Source of the DNA: Aeromicrobium stalagmiti
GTDB taxonomy: Bacteria > Actinomycetota > Actinomycetes > Propionibacteriales > Nocardioidaceae
Direction of reading: 5' to 3'
DNA length: 64,000 nt
Assembly: GCF_013283745.1 (NCBI RefSeq)
Contig: NZ_JABSTZ010000001.1
Location: 1,258,406 to 1,322,405, forward strand
In this document: in pieces, positions 9,019 to 17,692 of the stretch
Position numbering within the stretch: the first letter of the stretch is position 1
How the letters are laid out: the number at the start of each line of letters is the position of its first letter
Made by a program: the position numbers and the translations under genes
The notes under the pieces: generated by a model
The model's input: the letters and a program-made list of their open reading frames with translations, nothing else
The model's database searches: none
What the model was told of the DNA's origin: nothing

Positions 9019-9513
9019 ATGATGCCGTTGCGATCGGACTGGTCCGAGGAGCTCTGCCCCGTCCGCCGGGGCCTCGACGTGCTGGGCGACCCGTGGATCA
9101 TGCTGATCATGCGCGAGGTGCTGCACGGCCGGACCCGGTTCGAGCAGATCCGCGACAGCATCGGCATCTCGGACGCCGTGCTCAGCCGCCGGCTCCGTCT
9201 GCTGGTGGAGGAGGCGCTGCTCCGCAAGGTCGACTATCGCGACGAGCGCCGCACCCGCAGCGAGTACGTCGCGACCGAGGCCGGGGCGGACCTGCTGCCG
9301 ATCATGCATGCCGTCTCGATCTGGGCCGAGAAGCACACCCCGATGCCGGTCGGTGGCTCGCACATGGCCGTGATCCACGAGGTGTGCGGCCAGGAGACGA
9401 CGTCCGCCGACACCTGCAGCGAGTGCGGCGAGCCGCTGCGACCGTCCGACGTCAGCTGGGACAAGCCCTGGAAGTCCACCCGGGAGCGTCTCGTCGGGCC
9501 CACCCCCGCCTGA
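9019..9513 (+). CDS. HxlR family transcriptional regulator
   Basis: A 164-residue winged-helix protein. The N-terminus carries the HxlR hallmark CPVRRGLDVLGDPWIMLIMREV (CP near residues 13-14, helix-turn-helix near 25-75, RFEQIRDSIGISDAVLSRRLRLL). The beta wing DYRDERRTRSEYVATEAG follows. The C-terminal extension has a CSECGEPL pair of cysteines beyond the standard ~110-residue domain, perhaps a metal or redox site. AGAGGTG is the ribosome binding site; the adjacent ATG codons at 9019 and 9022 are both possible starts. It probably represses or activates the divergent MFS gene. Confidence 0.88.
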   Translation: MMPLRSDWSEELCPVRRGLDVLGDPWIMLIMREVLHGRTRFEQIRDSIGISDAVLSRRLRLLVEEALLRKVDYRDERRTRSEYVATEAGADLLPIMHAVSIWAEKHTPMPVGGSHMAVIHEVCGQETTSADTCSECGEPLRPSDVSWDKPWKSTRERLVGPTPA

Positions 9514-9542
9514 GGCGGTGTGGGGCTGGAAGAATCCGGGAC

Positions 9543-9761
9543 ATGGATCTCCCCGTGGCTGTCGCCGTCCTGCTGATCGTGGCCGGGCTCTGGAACCTCG
9601 TCATCTGGCCGCAGTTCCTGCGCCGCGTCGTCAAGGACCCCCGTGCTCGCGACGAGGCGGGCAGGGCGACGACGTTCCTGACGGTCCACCTCGTCCTCGT
9701 GACGATCTCCATGGTGCTCGGCATCGCCGTCGGCGTCGTGGGAATCGCTGCGCTCGTCTGA
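9543..9761 (+). CDS. SCO4848-type two-helix membrane protein
   Basis: A 72-residue protein with two membrane helices (about residues 4-20 and 45-70) separated by a charged loop. The pattern WNLVIWPQFLRR...TTFLTVHLVL followed by a Gly/Val-rich helix matches the SCO4848-like family of small actinobacterial membrane proteins of unknown function. It starts at the ATG at 9543; longer in-frame extensions upstream overlap the HxlR gene and look non-coding. The next gene begins 14 bases downstream. Confidence 0.75.
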   Translation: MDLPVAVAVLLIVAGLWNLVIWPQFLRRVVKDPRARDEAGRATTFLTVHLVLVTISMVLGIAVGVVGIAALV

Positions 9762-9775
9762 GCGTTGACCCCATC

Positions 9776-10057
9776 ATGACGAACAAGGTCGTGCACAACA
9801 CCGACGAGCAGCGCTACGAGATCCTCGTCGACGGGATCCTCGCCGGCTTCACCGAGGCCAAGGAGGGTGACGGCGACGTCGTCGTCTTCCCGCACACGGT
9901 GGTCTTCGAGCAGTTCGAGGGGCAGGGGCTGGCGTCCCAGCTCGTCGCGGGTGCTCTCGACGACATCCGGGTGCGTGGCAAGAAGATCAAGGCCGTCTGC
10001 CCGTACGTCGCCCGCTTCGTCGAGAAGCACCAGGACTACGCCGACCTGCTGGCCTGA
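9776..10057 (+). CDS. Small GNAT-family acetyltransferase (YjdJ-like)
   Basis: At 93 residues this is the short GCN5-related acetyltransferase type seen in YjdJ. The fold is recognisable from the acetyl-CoA loop in VVFEQFEGQGLASQLVAGALDDIR (near residues 42-65) and the terminal KIKAVCPYVARFVEKHQDYADL, where a conserved cysteine and the KHxxYxDL ending are diagnostic. The substrate is unknown. The ATG at 9776 is chosen because the family N-terminus (V-H-N) begins right there. Confidence 0.85.
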   Translation: MTNKVVHNTDEQRYEILVDGILAGFTEAKEGDGDVVVFPHTVVFEQFEGQGLASQLVAGALDDIRVRGKKIKAVCPYVARFVEKHQDYADLLA

Positions 10058-10104
10058 GAGGCCCGTCACACCGGTCGGAATCGTTGATCCCGCCAACCGA
10101 CTGC

Positions 10105-10211
10105 TAGTATGTGAACACGTGAACGCGCAATTCTGCGCTGTTCCGGCCCGACGAAGTAGCGCTGCCGATCCGGTGGCGCGAAATATTTGCGGGCACCGTC
10201 CCGAAACGTCT
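10105..10211 (+). promoter_or_regulatory. Promoter and possible 5' leader of DEAD-box helicase gene
   Basis: TAGTAT (10105-10110) is a good -10 hexamer. The next ~100 bases are AT-richer than surrounding genes and contain the hairpin GCGCA-ATTC-TGCGC (10124-10137). If translation starts at 10212, this is an unusually long leader for this genome. An in-frame GTG at 10119 offers a leaderless alternative. Confidence 0.5.
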
Positions 10212-11639
10212 GTGAGTTCCTTGAATCAGCCTGCCGGCAGCCCTGTGCTGCCCACCTTCTCCACCCTTTCCCTTCCCCAGTCGCTCGTCTCGACGCTCGC
10301 GCGTCAGGACATCGTCAACCCCAGCCCGGTGCAGCTGGCGGTCATCCCCGACGCCCTCGCCGGCAAGAACGTGCTGGGCCGTGCCCGCACGGGTTCCGGC
10401 AAGACCCTGGCCTTCGGCCTCCCGGTCCTCGTCCGCCTGGCCGGTCGCACCAGCCGTCCCAAGGCCCCGCGCGGCCTGATCCTGCTGCCCACCCGCGAGC
10501 TGGCCACCCAGGTCCGCACCGCGATGGAGCCGCTCGCCCAGAAGATGGGCCTGCGCCTCACGACCGTCTACGGCGGCGTGCCGATCAACAAGCAGATCAA
10601 CACGCTCAAGAACGGCGTCGACATCGTCATCGCCACCCCGGGTCGTCTGACCGACCTGCTCGACCGTCGCTGCATGACGCTCGACGACATCGAGATCACG
10701 GTCCTCGACGAGGCCGACCACCTGTGCGACCTCGGCTTCTACAAGCCGATCGACGCGATCCTCGGTCGCACCAACGAGCGCAGCCAGCGGCTCCTGCTGT
10801 CGGCCACGCTCGACGGCGACGTCAACAAGCTCGTCAAGCGTCACCTGCCGCAGCACGTGCTGCACGAGCTCGACTCCGGCGAGAGCGCGGTCGAGACGAT
10901 GGAGCACCACGTCCTGGTCAGCGCCGCGACCGAGAAGTCCAAGGCCGCGTTCGACCTGCTCCGCGCAAATCCGCGCAGCATCGTCTTCACCCGCACGCGC
11001 CGCGGAGCCATGCGCCTGGCGAAGCAGCTCACGCAGAACGGCATCGAGGCCGTCGACATGCACGGTGACCTGTCGCAGCGTCACCGCGAGCGCAACCTCG
11101 AGGCGTTCAGCAGCGGCAAGGCCAGCGTCATCGTCGCCACCGACGTCGCCGCCCGCGGCATCCACGTCGACGGCATCGGCCTGGTCGTGCACTACGACGC
11201 GCCCGCCGAGCACAAGGCCTACCAGCACCGCTCGGGCCGGACGGCGCGCGCCGGTGAGTCCGGAGCCGTCGTCACGATGACGACGCCCGAGGCTCTCCGC
11301 GACGTCATCCAGCTGCAGAACAAGGCTGGCGTCACGGCTCGCCACCACGACGCGCGCACCGCGCCGTCGCCGATGACGGTCGACGCCCTGTCGGGTGCCG
11401 GCACCGAGGCCCCGCACGCATCGACCGTCCGTCAGGGCGCCCGCTCCGGCGGCAACGGTGGCGGTGGCCGCGGTGGCTCCGGTGGCGGCGGCAACCGTGG
11501 TGGAGGTCGCCCGCAGGGTGGCTTCCGCGGCAACGGCGGCGGACGCCCGCAGGGCTCCGGCGGCAACCGGGGCGGTGGCGGCGGACGCCGTCGCAGCGGC
11601 GGAAGCGGCGGCTCGACCCGCGTCTACTCCTCCTCTTAG
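10212..11639 (+). CDS. DEAD/DEAH-box ATP-dependent RNA helicase with RGG-like tail
   Basis: Unwinds RNA using ATP, probably in RNA decay, ribosome assembly or cold adaptation. 475 residues from this start: Q-motif (SPVQ, about 38-41), Walker A ARTGSGKT (58-65), PTRELA, TPGRLTDLL, DEAD box VLDEADHL, SAT motif LLSATLDG, and the second RecA domain with VIVATDVAARGIHVDG and HRSGRTARAG. The last ~65 residues are almost entirely Gly, Arg, Asn and Ser, an RNA-binding low-complexity tail. The start is uncertain: GTG 10212 gives a normal family N-terminus, while GTG 10119 would add 31 atypical residues. Confidence 0.92.
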   Translation: MSSLNQPAGSPVLPTFSTLSLPQSLVSTLARQDIVNPSPVQLAVIPDALAGKNVLGRARTGSGKTLAFGLPVLVRLAGRTSRPKAPRGLILLPTRELATQVRTAMEPLAQKMGLRLTTVYGGVPINKQINTLKNGVDIVIATPGRLTDLLDRRCMTLDDIEITVLDEADHLCDLGFYKPIDAILGRTNERSQRLLLSATLDGDVNKLVKRHLPQHVLHELDSGESAVETMEHHVLVSAATEKSKAAFDLLRANPRSIVFTRTRRGAMRLAKQLTQNGIEAVDMHGDLSQRHRERNLEAFSSGKASVIVATDVAARGIHVDGIGLVVHYDAPAEHKAYQHRSGRTARAGESGAVVTMTTPEALRDVIQLQNKAGVTARHHDARTAPSPMTVDALSGAGTEAPHASTVRQGARSGGNGGGGRGGSGGGGNRGGGRPQGGFRGNGGGRPQGSGGNRGGGGGRRRSGGSGGSTRVYSSS

Positions 11640-11656
11640 GACCCGCACGATCCACG

Positions 11657-11695
11657 ACGGCGCCACTCCCGGTCACGCACCGGAGCTGGCGCCGT
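11657..11695 (+). terminator. Hairpin terminator after helicase gene
   Basis: An outer 9-bp stem ACGGCGCCA/TGGCGCCGT continues into an inner stem CTCCGGT/ACCGGAG with one bulged base, then TTCGTCGTC. It starts 17 bases after the helicase stop and may serve both this gene and the convergent one. Confidence 0.7.
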
Positions 11696-11702
11696 TCGTC
11701 GT

Positions 11703-12131
11703 CTAGGCCCCGGGAGGCGGCGGAGGCGGTGCTCCGACCGGAGGCGGCGGTGCCTGACGGACCTGCCCTGGGGGCAGCGCGGCGTCCGCGGCGGCGACGT
11801 CCTTGTGGAACCGGCGGTGGATGTAGAGCTTGTCGCCGAGCGACAGGCACTTCCACCACAGACCGCTCGCCGGTCCGATGCGCGTCGCGCGCGGCAGCTC
11901 GCGCAGCACCGATCGGGGCGTCCCCATCGTCCATCGGCCCGTGTCGAGCACCAGGATGCGGTGCTGGGTGACGATGACGGCCTCGAACCGGTTCCAGAAC
12001 ACCCAGAGATAGGTGAGAAGCCCCCACCACCCGCTGATGCGCTGGCCGACCATGACCGCCTCGACGGTCTCGCCGGGGTGCAGGAACTGCTGGGAGTTCT
12101 CGACGAGCTTGGGACGAATTGCGACAGCCAT
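11703..12131 (-). CDS. PH-domain-like protein with proline-rich C-terminus
   Basis: A 142-residue protein. Residues ~10-105 look like a bacterial pleckstrin-homology domain: LHPGETVEAVMVGQRI, a short hydrophobic GLLTYLWVFW stretch, then the beta-strand series FEAVIVTQHRILVLDTGRW, the hallmark in which a protein decides whether values are read as defaults of membrane association. The last ~20 residues are Pro-rich (PPPPVGAPPPPPPG). The molecular role is unknown. The start at 12131 is preferred over an upstream extension because TAGCGT lies 7 bases upstream (leaderless pattern); an ATG at 12137 is the alternative. Confidence 0.65.
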   Translation of the reverse strand: MAVAIRPKLVENSQQFLHPGETVEAVMVGQRISGWWGLLTYLWVFWNRFEAVIVTQHRILVLDTGRWTMGTPRSVLRELPRATRIGPASGLWWKCLSLGDKLYIHRRFHKDVAAADAALPPGQVRQAPPPPVGAPPPPPPGA

Positions 12132-12227
12132 GCACATCACGCTAGTGCACGACCTCGTCGGCCGGGCGCGTCGTCCACGCGTGGCCGGGCGTACGTGGCG
12201 TGCAGCCCATGCGGGATGCTGGTGCGC

Positions 12228-13445
12228 ATGCTCGTGAAGGATCGTCTGCCGCGGATCGGCCTGCTGGGCCCGGCGTTCATCGCCGCGGTGGCCTACGTCG
12301 ACCCGGGCAACGTCGCGACCAACGTGACGGCCGGGTCCGAGTTCGGCTACACGCTGGTGTGGGTCGTGGTGATGGCCAACGTCATGGCAGTCCTGGTGCA
12401 GTACCTCTCGGCCAAGCTCGGCATGGTCACCGGCACGTCGCTGGCCGGTCACATGGGGCAGAAGCTCCCCCGGGGCCCGCGCATCGCCTACTGGCTGCAG
12501 GCCGAGGGCATCGCGGTGGCGACGGACCTCGCCGAGGTGGTCGGCGGTGCGATCGCCCTCAACCTGCTCTTCGACCTGCCCCTGATGGTCGGCGCGGTCA
12601 TCACGGCGGCGGTGGCGATGCTCATCCTGCGCATCGGCGACCTGCGGGGCCAGAGCGCCCTCGAGCGGGTCATCATGGGCTTCCTGCTGCTGATCGCGGT
12701 CGGCTTCATGGCCGGCCTGTTCATCGACCCGCCGTCCGCCGGGCCACTCGCACAGGGTCTGATCCCCACCTTCGAGGGGTCCGAGAGCGTGCTGCTGGCC
12801 TCGGGCATCATCGGGGCCACGGTCATGCCCCACGTCATCTATCTCCACTCGAGCCTCACCACGTCACGGCTCGGGTCACGCGGTGACGGTCACACGGTCC
12901 GGCAGCTGCTGGCCGCGACCCGCACGGACGTGGTGCTGGCGCTGATCCTCGCCGGCGTGCTCAACCTCTCGCTGCTGGTCGTGGCCGCGACGAGCCTGGA
13001 GGGTCTGCCCGGCACCGACACGCTCGAGGGCGTCCACGAGGTCGTGACCTCCGAGCTCGGCGCCGGTGTCGCCCTGTTGTTCGCGGTCGCGCTGCTCGGC
13101 TCGGGCCTTGCGTCGACGTCGGTCGGCAGCGCCGCGGGCGCCGAGGTGATGCAGGGGCTGCTCGGCGTACGCCTCCCGATCCTGCTCCGCCGCGTCGTCA
13201 CGTTGATCCCGGCGCTCGTCGTCCTCGGGCTCGGAGCCGAGCCCAGCCGGGCACTGGTGGTGTCGCAGGTGGTCCTGTCGATCGGCATCCCCTTCGCGCT
13301 GGTCCCGCTGGTCGTCCTGACCTCGCGCCCCGACGTCATGGGCGAGCACGTCAACCGGCGCGGCACCACGGTGGCCGCCTGGGTCGTCGCGGCGATCGTC
13401 GTCGTGCTCAACGTCTCGCTGCTCTGGCTGACCTTCACGGGTTGA
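12228..13445 (+). CDS. mntH: NRAMP-family divalent metal ion transporter
   Basis: Proton-coupled Mn2+/Fe2+ importer with about 11 membrane helices over 405 residues. The metal site is explicit: DPGN (in VAYVDPGNVATN, helix 1) and MPH (in TVMPHVIYLHSS, helix 6). The start at 12228 is favoured by a GATGCT hexamer 7 bases upstream; an ATG at 12216 would add four residues. No MntR or DtxR gene is adjacent. A cation/proton antiporter gene follows after 28 bases, with its own leaderless-type promoter. Confidence 0.93.
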   Translation: MLVKDRLPRIGLLGPAFIAAVAYVDPGNVATNVTAGSEFGYTLVWVVVMANVMAVLVQYLSAKLGMVTGTSLAGHMGQKLPRGPRIAYWLQAEGIAVATDLAEVVGGAIALNLLFDLPLMVGAVITAAVAMLILRIGDLRGQSALERVIMGFLLLIAVGFMAGLFIDPPSAGPLAQGLIPTFEGSESVLLASGIIGATVMPHVIYLHSSLTTSRLGSRGDGHTVRQLLAATRTDVVLALILAGVLNLSLLVVAATSLEGLPGTDTLEGVHEVVTSELGAGVALLFAVALLGSGLASTSVGSAAGAEVMQGLLGVRLPILLRRVVTLIPALVVLGLGAEPSRALVVSQVVLSIGIPFALVPLVVLTSRPDVMGEHVNRRGTTVAAWVVAAIVVVLNVSLLWLTFTG

Positions 13446-13473
13446 GCCACCACGCATCGGGTAGTCAGGACAG

Positions 13474-14799
13474 GTGGATCACCTGTTCGGCGCCGACGCC
13501 GTCTACCTGCTGACGGGGCTGGCGCTCCTCCTCGCGGTGATCCTGCCGTACGCGCTGCGGACCGCGGCCCTCTCGGCCCCGGTCGTGCTGCTCGGGTTCG
13601 GTGTCCTCGTGGGTCTCCTGCCGCTGCCGGACGCCGTGCGCCTGACGCCCACGGACGACCGCGCGGTGATCGAGCACCTCACGGAGTTCACGGTGATCAT
13701 CTCGCTGATGGGCGTGGGGCTCGCGCTCGACCGTCCGCTCAGCCTGCGGTCGTGGGCATCGTGGCGGCGGTGGGGGACGACGTGGCGCCTGCTCGCCATC
13801 GCGATGCCGCTGTCGATCGCGGCGACGGCCTGGCTGGGGTGGTGGGTGCTGGGCCTGGCGCCGGCCTCGGCGATCCTGCTCGGCGCTGCACTCGCCCCGA
13901 CCGACCCGGTGCTCGCGTCGGACGTCCAGGTCGAGGGCCCCACGACCGACGCGGAGGACGAGGCCGAGATCGACGAGGGCGACGAGGTGCGGTTCGCGCT
14001 GACGTCGGAGGCAGGTCTCAACGACGCGCTGGCCTTCCCGTTCGTGCACCTGGCGATCCTGGTCGTCGGCGCGAGCTCGGTCGCCGACTACGGGGTGACG
14101 TGGTTCGCGTGGGACGTCATCGGCATGACGGTGGTCGGCGCTGGCACCGGCATCCTCGTCGGCTGGGGGCTCGCGCGCGGCGCCTTCCACTCACGGAGGC
14201 CGTCGGTCCGGACCGCCGAGACGGGTGAGCCGCTGCTGGCGATCGCCGCGGTGCTGCTCTCGTACGGCGCGGCCGAGGTCGTCCATGGCTACGGCTTCCT
14301 CGCGGTGTTCGCCTGTGCCATGACGCTGCGCTCGATGGAGCGGAGCGCGGACTACCACGCGCTGATGCACCAGGTCATCGAGCGGCTCGAGCGGCTGCTG
14401 ACGCTCGTGGTCCTGCTGCTGCTCGGCGTCGCGATCTCCGGGGGGCTGCTCGACTCGCTCAGCTGGCGCGGCGCGGCGCTCGGGCTCGTGCTGCTGCTGG
14501 TCGTCCGTCCGGTGACGGCGTGGATCGCGCTGCGCATCGGCAGTCGTCCGCGTGACCGCGTCGGTGACGTGCACCTGGGGCCGCGCGAGCGGCTCGCGAC
14601 CGCCTTCTTCGGCATCCGCGGCATCGGCTCGATCTTCTACCTGGCCTACGCGACCGGGCAGGAGACGTTCGTCGGGGCCGACACCATCTGGTCGACGGTC
14701 GGGTTCGTGATCGCCGTGTCGGTCGTGCTCCACGGCGTCACGGCGACCCCCGTGATGCGGTGGCTCGACCGTCACCGGGAGTCCGCCGCAGGAGGATGA
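13474..14799 (+). CDS. CPA1-type Na+(K+)/H+ antiporter
   Basis: A 441-residue protein with about 12 membrane helices. GAALAPTDPVLASDVQ (near residues 138-153) is the TDP motif of CPA1 antiporters, and EAGLNDALAFPFV (near 178-190) carries the ND ion-binding motif in place of the double Asp. A short acidic cytoplasmic loop (DAEDEAEIDEGDE) lies between them. It exchanges protons for Na+ or K+ in pH or salt homeostasis. The family normally carries a larger C-terminal regulatory domain, which is absent here. The GTG start follows TAGTCA by 6 bases. Confidence 0.88.
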   Translation: MDHLFGADAVYLLTGLALLLAVILPYALRTAALSAPVVLLGFGVLVGLLPLPDAVRLTPTDDRAVIEHLTEFTVIISLMGVGLALDRPLSLRSWASWRRWGTTWRLLAIAMPLSIAATAWLGWWVLGLAPASAILLGAALAPTDPVLASDVQVEGPTTDAEDEAEIDEGDEVRFALTSEAGLNDALAFPFVHLAILVVGASSVADYGVTWFAWDVIGMTVVGAGTGILVGWGLARGAFHSRRPSVRTAETGEPLLAIAAVLLSYGAAEVVHGYGFLAVFACAMTLRSMERSADYHALMHQVIERLERLLTLVVLLLLGVAISGGLLDSLSWRGAALGLVLLLVVRPVTAWIALRIGSRPRDRVGDVHLGPRERLATAFFGIRGIGSIFYLAYATGQETFVGADTIWSTVGFVIAVSVVLHGVTATPVMRWLDRHRESAAGG

Positions 14800-14836
14800 C
14801 GCGGCGGGCCCGACCCGCCTCTGGGACACTCGACGG

Positions 14837-15904
14837 GTGGCACTCCCGATCGTCGGGCTCCCTCGCAAGCTCGGGGCGGCCCGCACCAACCTGTCCGACA
14901 AGATCCAGCGCAAGCCGATCGCCGACCTGCGGCGGATGCCGCGCGACATCGTCGACCGGCGGGCGTCGTTCACGCTCTACCGCTACAACGCGGTGCCGGG
15001 CATCCCGGTGCGCGGTCGTCCCGTCCTGCTGGTGCCGCCTCTCGCGGCCCCGGCGATCGCGTTCGACCTGCGGCGCGGGTGCAGCCTGATCGAGTACTTC
15101 GTCCAGCAGGGTCGGCCGGTCTATCTCGCCGACTACGGGCCCGTGAACTTCGCCCACCGCGGCCTGGGCATCGAGCACTGGGTGGACTCGGTCGTCCCGT
15201 CAGCGGTCGAGGCCACGGCCGAGCACGCCGGGGTCGACGCGGTCCACCTGGCGGGTTGGAGCCTGGGCGGCATCTTCACGATGTTCACCGCCGCGGCCCA
15301 CCCCGAGCTGCCGCTGGCCTCTGCCACCGCCGTCGCGAGCCCGTTCGACCTGCGGCAGGTGCCGCTGTTCGCCCTGGCCCGTCCCCTCGACCGCGTCGCC
15401 GGCCCGCTGGTCGGACCGGCCTATCGCGCGATGGGCGGCATCCCGGCGCCGTTGACCCGCCTGGGCTTCCAGGTCTCGAGCCTCGACAAGTACCTCACCA
15501 AGCCCGTCGCGATGCTGACCCACGCCGACGACCGCGACTTCCTCGCGCAGCTCGAGGCGGTCGACGAGTTCATGGGCCAGATGTACGCCTACCCGGGCCG
15601 GACGTTCGGGCAGCTCTACCACGTCGTCATGCGCACCAACGAGTTCGCGACCGGCACGATGGAGCTCGCCGGACGGGTCGTCGAGCTCGCCAAGATCGAC
15701 GTCCCGGTCCTGGTCGTCGCCGGGCTGGGCGACACGCTGGCGCCCACTGCGGCCGTCCAGCACCTGCTCGACCTCGTGACGGGATCGCCCGACGCGCAGC
15801 TCGTGCAGGCGCCCGGAGGCCACCTCGGGGTGCTGACCGGTCGTGCCGCGCGACGCACGACCTGGCCGGCCATGGAGAATTTCTTCGCCAAGCACGATGA
15901 TTGA
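14837..15904 (+). CDS. PHA-synthase-like alpha/beta hydrolase
   Basis: A 355-residue alpha/beta-hydrolase-fold protein. The nucleophile elbow is GWSLGG (near residues 139-144), with a strongly hydrophobic FTMFTAAA after it. It resembles the class III PHA synthase / PhaC-like hydrolases found in actinobacteria, including the RGRPVLLVPPLAAPAIAFDLRRG oxyanion strand and a late conserved aspartate in VVAGLGDTLAPT and histidine in PGGHLGVLTG. However, the nucleophile is serine, where true PHA synthases have cysteine, so an esterase or thioesterase is more likely. GTG start, with GACACT 6 bases upstream. The glycosylase gene begins 3 bases after its stop, suggesting an operon. Confidence 0.82.
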   Translation: MALPIVGLPRKLGAARTNLSDKIQRKPIADLRRMPRDIVDRRASFTLYRYNAVPGIPVRGRPVLLVPPLAAPAIAFDLRRGCSLIEYFVQQGRPVYLADYGPVNFAHRGLGIEHWVDSVVPSAVEATAEHAGVDAVHLAGWSLGGIFTMFTAAAHPELPLASATAVASPFDLRQVPLFALARPLDRVAGPLVGPAYRAMGGIPAPLTRLGFQVSSLDKYLTKPVAMLTHADDRDFLAQLEAVDEFMGQMYAYPGRTFGQLYHVVMRTNEFATGTMELAGRVVELAKIDVPVLVVAGLGDTLAPTAAVQHLLDLVTGSPDAQLVQAPGGHLGVLTGRAARRTTWPAMENFFAKHDD

Positions 15905-15907
15905 CCC

Positions 15908-16768
15908 ATGCCCGAGCTGCCCGAGGTCAATGCGCTGGTCGAGCTCCTCGACCGCGAGCTGACCGGGGCGGTCGTGGCGGGAGTCGAGCTCGCGTCGTTC
16001 TCGGTCCTGAAGACCTACGCCCCGCCGGTCTCGGCGCTCCAGGGCCTCGAGGTCACGGGAGTGACCCGGCACGGCAAGTTCATCGACATCGACGTCAGCG
16101 GCATCCACGTGGTGGTGCACCTGGCCAAGGCCGGGTGGCTGCGGTGGTCGGACCGGCTCCCCGAGACCCGGCTCAAGCTCGGTGCCAGCGCGATCGCGGC
16201 CCGGGTGCGGCTCGACCGCGGCGACGGGCCCAGCGTCGGCTTCGACGTGACCGAGGCCGGCACGCGCAAGGGCCTGGCGATGTACGTCGTCAACGACCCC
16301 AGCGAGGTCCCGGGCATCGCGGCGCTCGGGCCGGACCCGCTCGCGGAGGGCTTCGAGCTGCGTCCGCTGCTCGACCGCCGCATGCAGGTCAAGCGCCTGC
16401 TGCGCGACCAGAAGATCATCGCCGGGGTCGGCAACGCCTACAGCGACGAGATCCTGCACGCGGCACGGCTGTCGCCGTTCGCGATCGCCGAGTCGCTCAA
16501 GGACGACGAGGTCGACCGGCTCGAGGCCGCGGTCCAGGACGTCCTGCGTGAGGCTGTCGAGGAGGCCCGCGGCAAGCCTGCGGAGGACCTCAAGGACGAC
16601 AAGCGGACCCGCATGCGGGTCCACGGTCGGGCCGGCGAGGCGTGCCCGGTCTGCGGCGACACGGTGCTCGAGGTGACGTACGCCCAGTCGTCGCTGCAGT
16701 ACTGCCCGACGTGCCAGACCGGCGGCAAGCCGCTGAAGGACCGGACGACGAGCAAGTTCCTCAAGTAG
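15908..16768 (+). CDS. Fpg/Nei family DNA glycosylase
   Basis: Excises oxidised bases and cleaves the abasic site in base excision repair. 286 residues. The N-terminus is PELPEV (catalytic Pro2 and Glu3 after Met removal), with K57 in RHGKFIDID as the conserved beta-hairpin lysine. The helix-two-turn-helix includes QKIIAGVGNAYSDEIL. The C-terminal zinc finger is complete, C246, C249, C266 and C269, ending QTGGKPLKDR. That ending replaces the usual QxxGR arginine region of MutM with a lysine-rich variant, so it may be a Nei-like or actinobacterial subfamily rather than true MutM. It is translationally close to the upstream hydrolase. Confidence 0.9.
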   Translation: MPELPEVNALVELLDRELTGAVVAGVELASFSVLKTYAPPVSALQGLEVTGVTRHGKFIDIDVSGIHVVVHLAKAGWLRWSDRLPETRLKLGASAIAARVRLDRGDGPSVGFDVTEAGTRKGLAMYVVNDPSEVPGIAALGPDPLAEGFELRPLLDRRMQVKRLLRDQKIIAGVGNAYSDEILHAARLSPFAIAESLKDDEVDRLEAAVQDVLREAVEEARGKPAEDLKDDKRTRMRVHGRAGEACPVCGDTVLEVTYAQSSLQYCPTCQTGGKPLKDRTTSKFLK

Positions 16769-16801
16769 GTCCCGCTGGGCTGGTCCGAGACCGTGGTGGT
16801 G

Positions 16802-17629
16802 TCAGCCGGCGGCCACGAGCCCGACGGCCAGGGCGGCGAAGACGAGACCGACGCCCTGCCAGCGGTGGATCTTCTCGCGCAGCACGACGGCGGCCAGCAG
16901 CACCGTGCTGGCGGGGTAGAGCGACGAGATCACCGAGACGACCGAGAGCAGGCCGTGGTGCGTGGCATAGAGGAACGCGCCCTGCGCCAGCGCGCCCAGC
17001 GGCCCCATGACGACCGCACCCCAGGCGGCTCGGTCGCGGGGCACCCACGCCTGACGTAGCAGCAGCGCCGTGATGATGACGCTGAGGATCGAGGTCAGCT
17101 GCGACAGCGCGAGAGGCAGCAGCCCCGCATCGTCGCCGATCTGGCCGAGGAAGACGAACAGCAGCCCGAACCCCAGGCCCGCCAGTACGCCGTCGACGAC
17201 GCCACCGCGATGCGCAGGGTTGTCGTCGACCACCCGGGAGATCAGGGCGATGGCCGGGAAGGCGAGCACCAGGCCGATCAGCGTGGTCTCGGACGGCCGG
17301 TCGCCGGTGACGAGGCCGACCGCGACCGGGATGAGCGCGGTCCCGATCGCCGAGATCGGTGCGACGACCCCCATCCGGGCGCTGGAGAGGCCTCGGTAGA
17401 GGAACGCGGCACCGAATCCACCGCCGAGTCCGGCGAGCGCCCCGAACACCAGGTCGCGCCCGGTCGGGGACCCGCCGACCACGATCGCGGCGAGCAGGCT
17501 GAACGCCGTGGAGGACGACTGACCGACGACCGCGATCTGCCACGCGGACGCCCGTCTGGCGAAGATCCCGCCCAAGAAGTCGGACACGCCGTAGGCCAAC
17601 GCCGAGACGAGAGACAGGACGATGGCCAC
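16802..17629 (-). CDS. EamA/DMT-family transporter
   Basis: A 275-residue protein with about ten membrane helices arranged as two repeats of the drug/metabolite transporter fold (N-terminal SALAYGVSDFLGGIFARR; second half from about residue 140). It exports a small molecule of unknown identity. The start is set at GTG 17629, giving VAIVLSLVSALAYG, because TAGGCT (17637-17642 reversed) lies 7 bases upstream. ATG codons at 17650 and 17668 would add polar residues and place the hexamer inside the gene. It is divergent from the acyltransferase gene 63 bases away and convergent with the glycosylase gene. Confidence 0.85.
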   Translation of the reverse strand: MAIVLSLVSALAYGVSDFLGGIFARRASAWQIAVVGQSSSTAFSLLAAIVVGGSPTGRDLVFGALAGLGGGFGAAFLYRGLSSARMGVVAPISAIGTALIPVAVGLVTGDRPSETTLIGLVLAFPAIALISRVVDDNPAHRGGVVDGVLAGLGFGLLFVFLGQIGDDAGLLPLALSQLTSILSVIITALLLRQAWVPRDRAAWGAVVMGPLGALAQGAFLYATHHGLLSVVSVISSLYPASTVLLAAVVLREKIHRWQGVGLVFAALAVGLVAAG

Positions 17630-17680
17630 GGGATGCAGCCTAGGGCGCATGTCGCCGGGCGATGTCATGGGACCGGCACG

Positions 17681-17686
17681 TAAAAT
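17681..17686 (+). promoter_or_regulatory. Putative -10 of acyltransferase gene
   Basis: TAAAAT is unusually AT-rich for this genome and sits exactly 6 bases before the GTG start, giving a leaderless transcript. Confidence 0.5.
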
Positions 17687-17692
17687 GGCGCG

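Noticed and set aside
11440-11636. Dense GGC/GGT repeats resembling a low-complexity repeat array
   Set aside because: They encode the Gly/Arg/Asn-rich C-terminal tail of the helicase in frame, so they are coding sequence and not a separate element.
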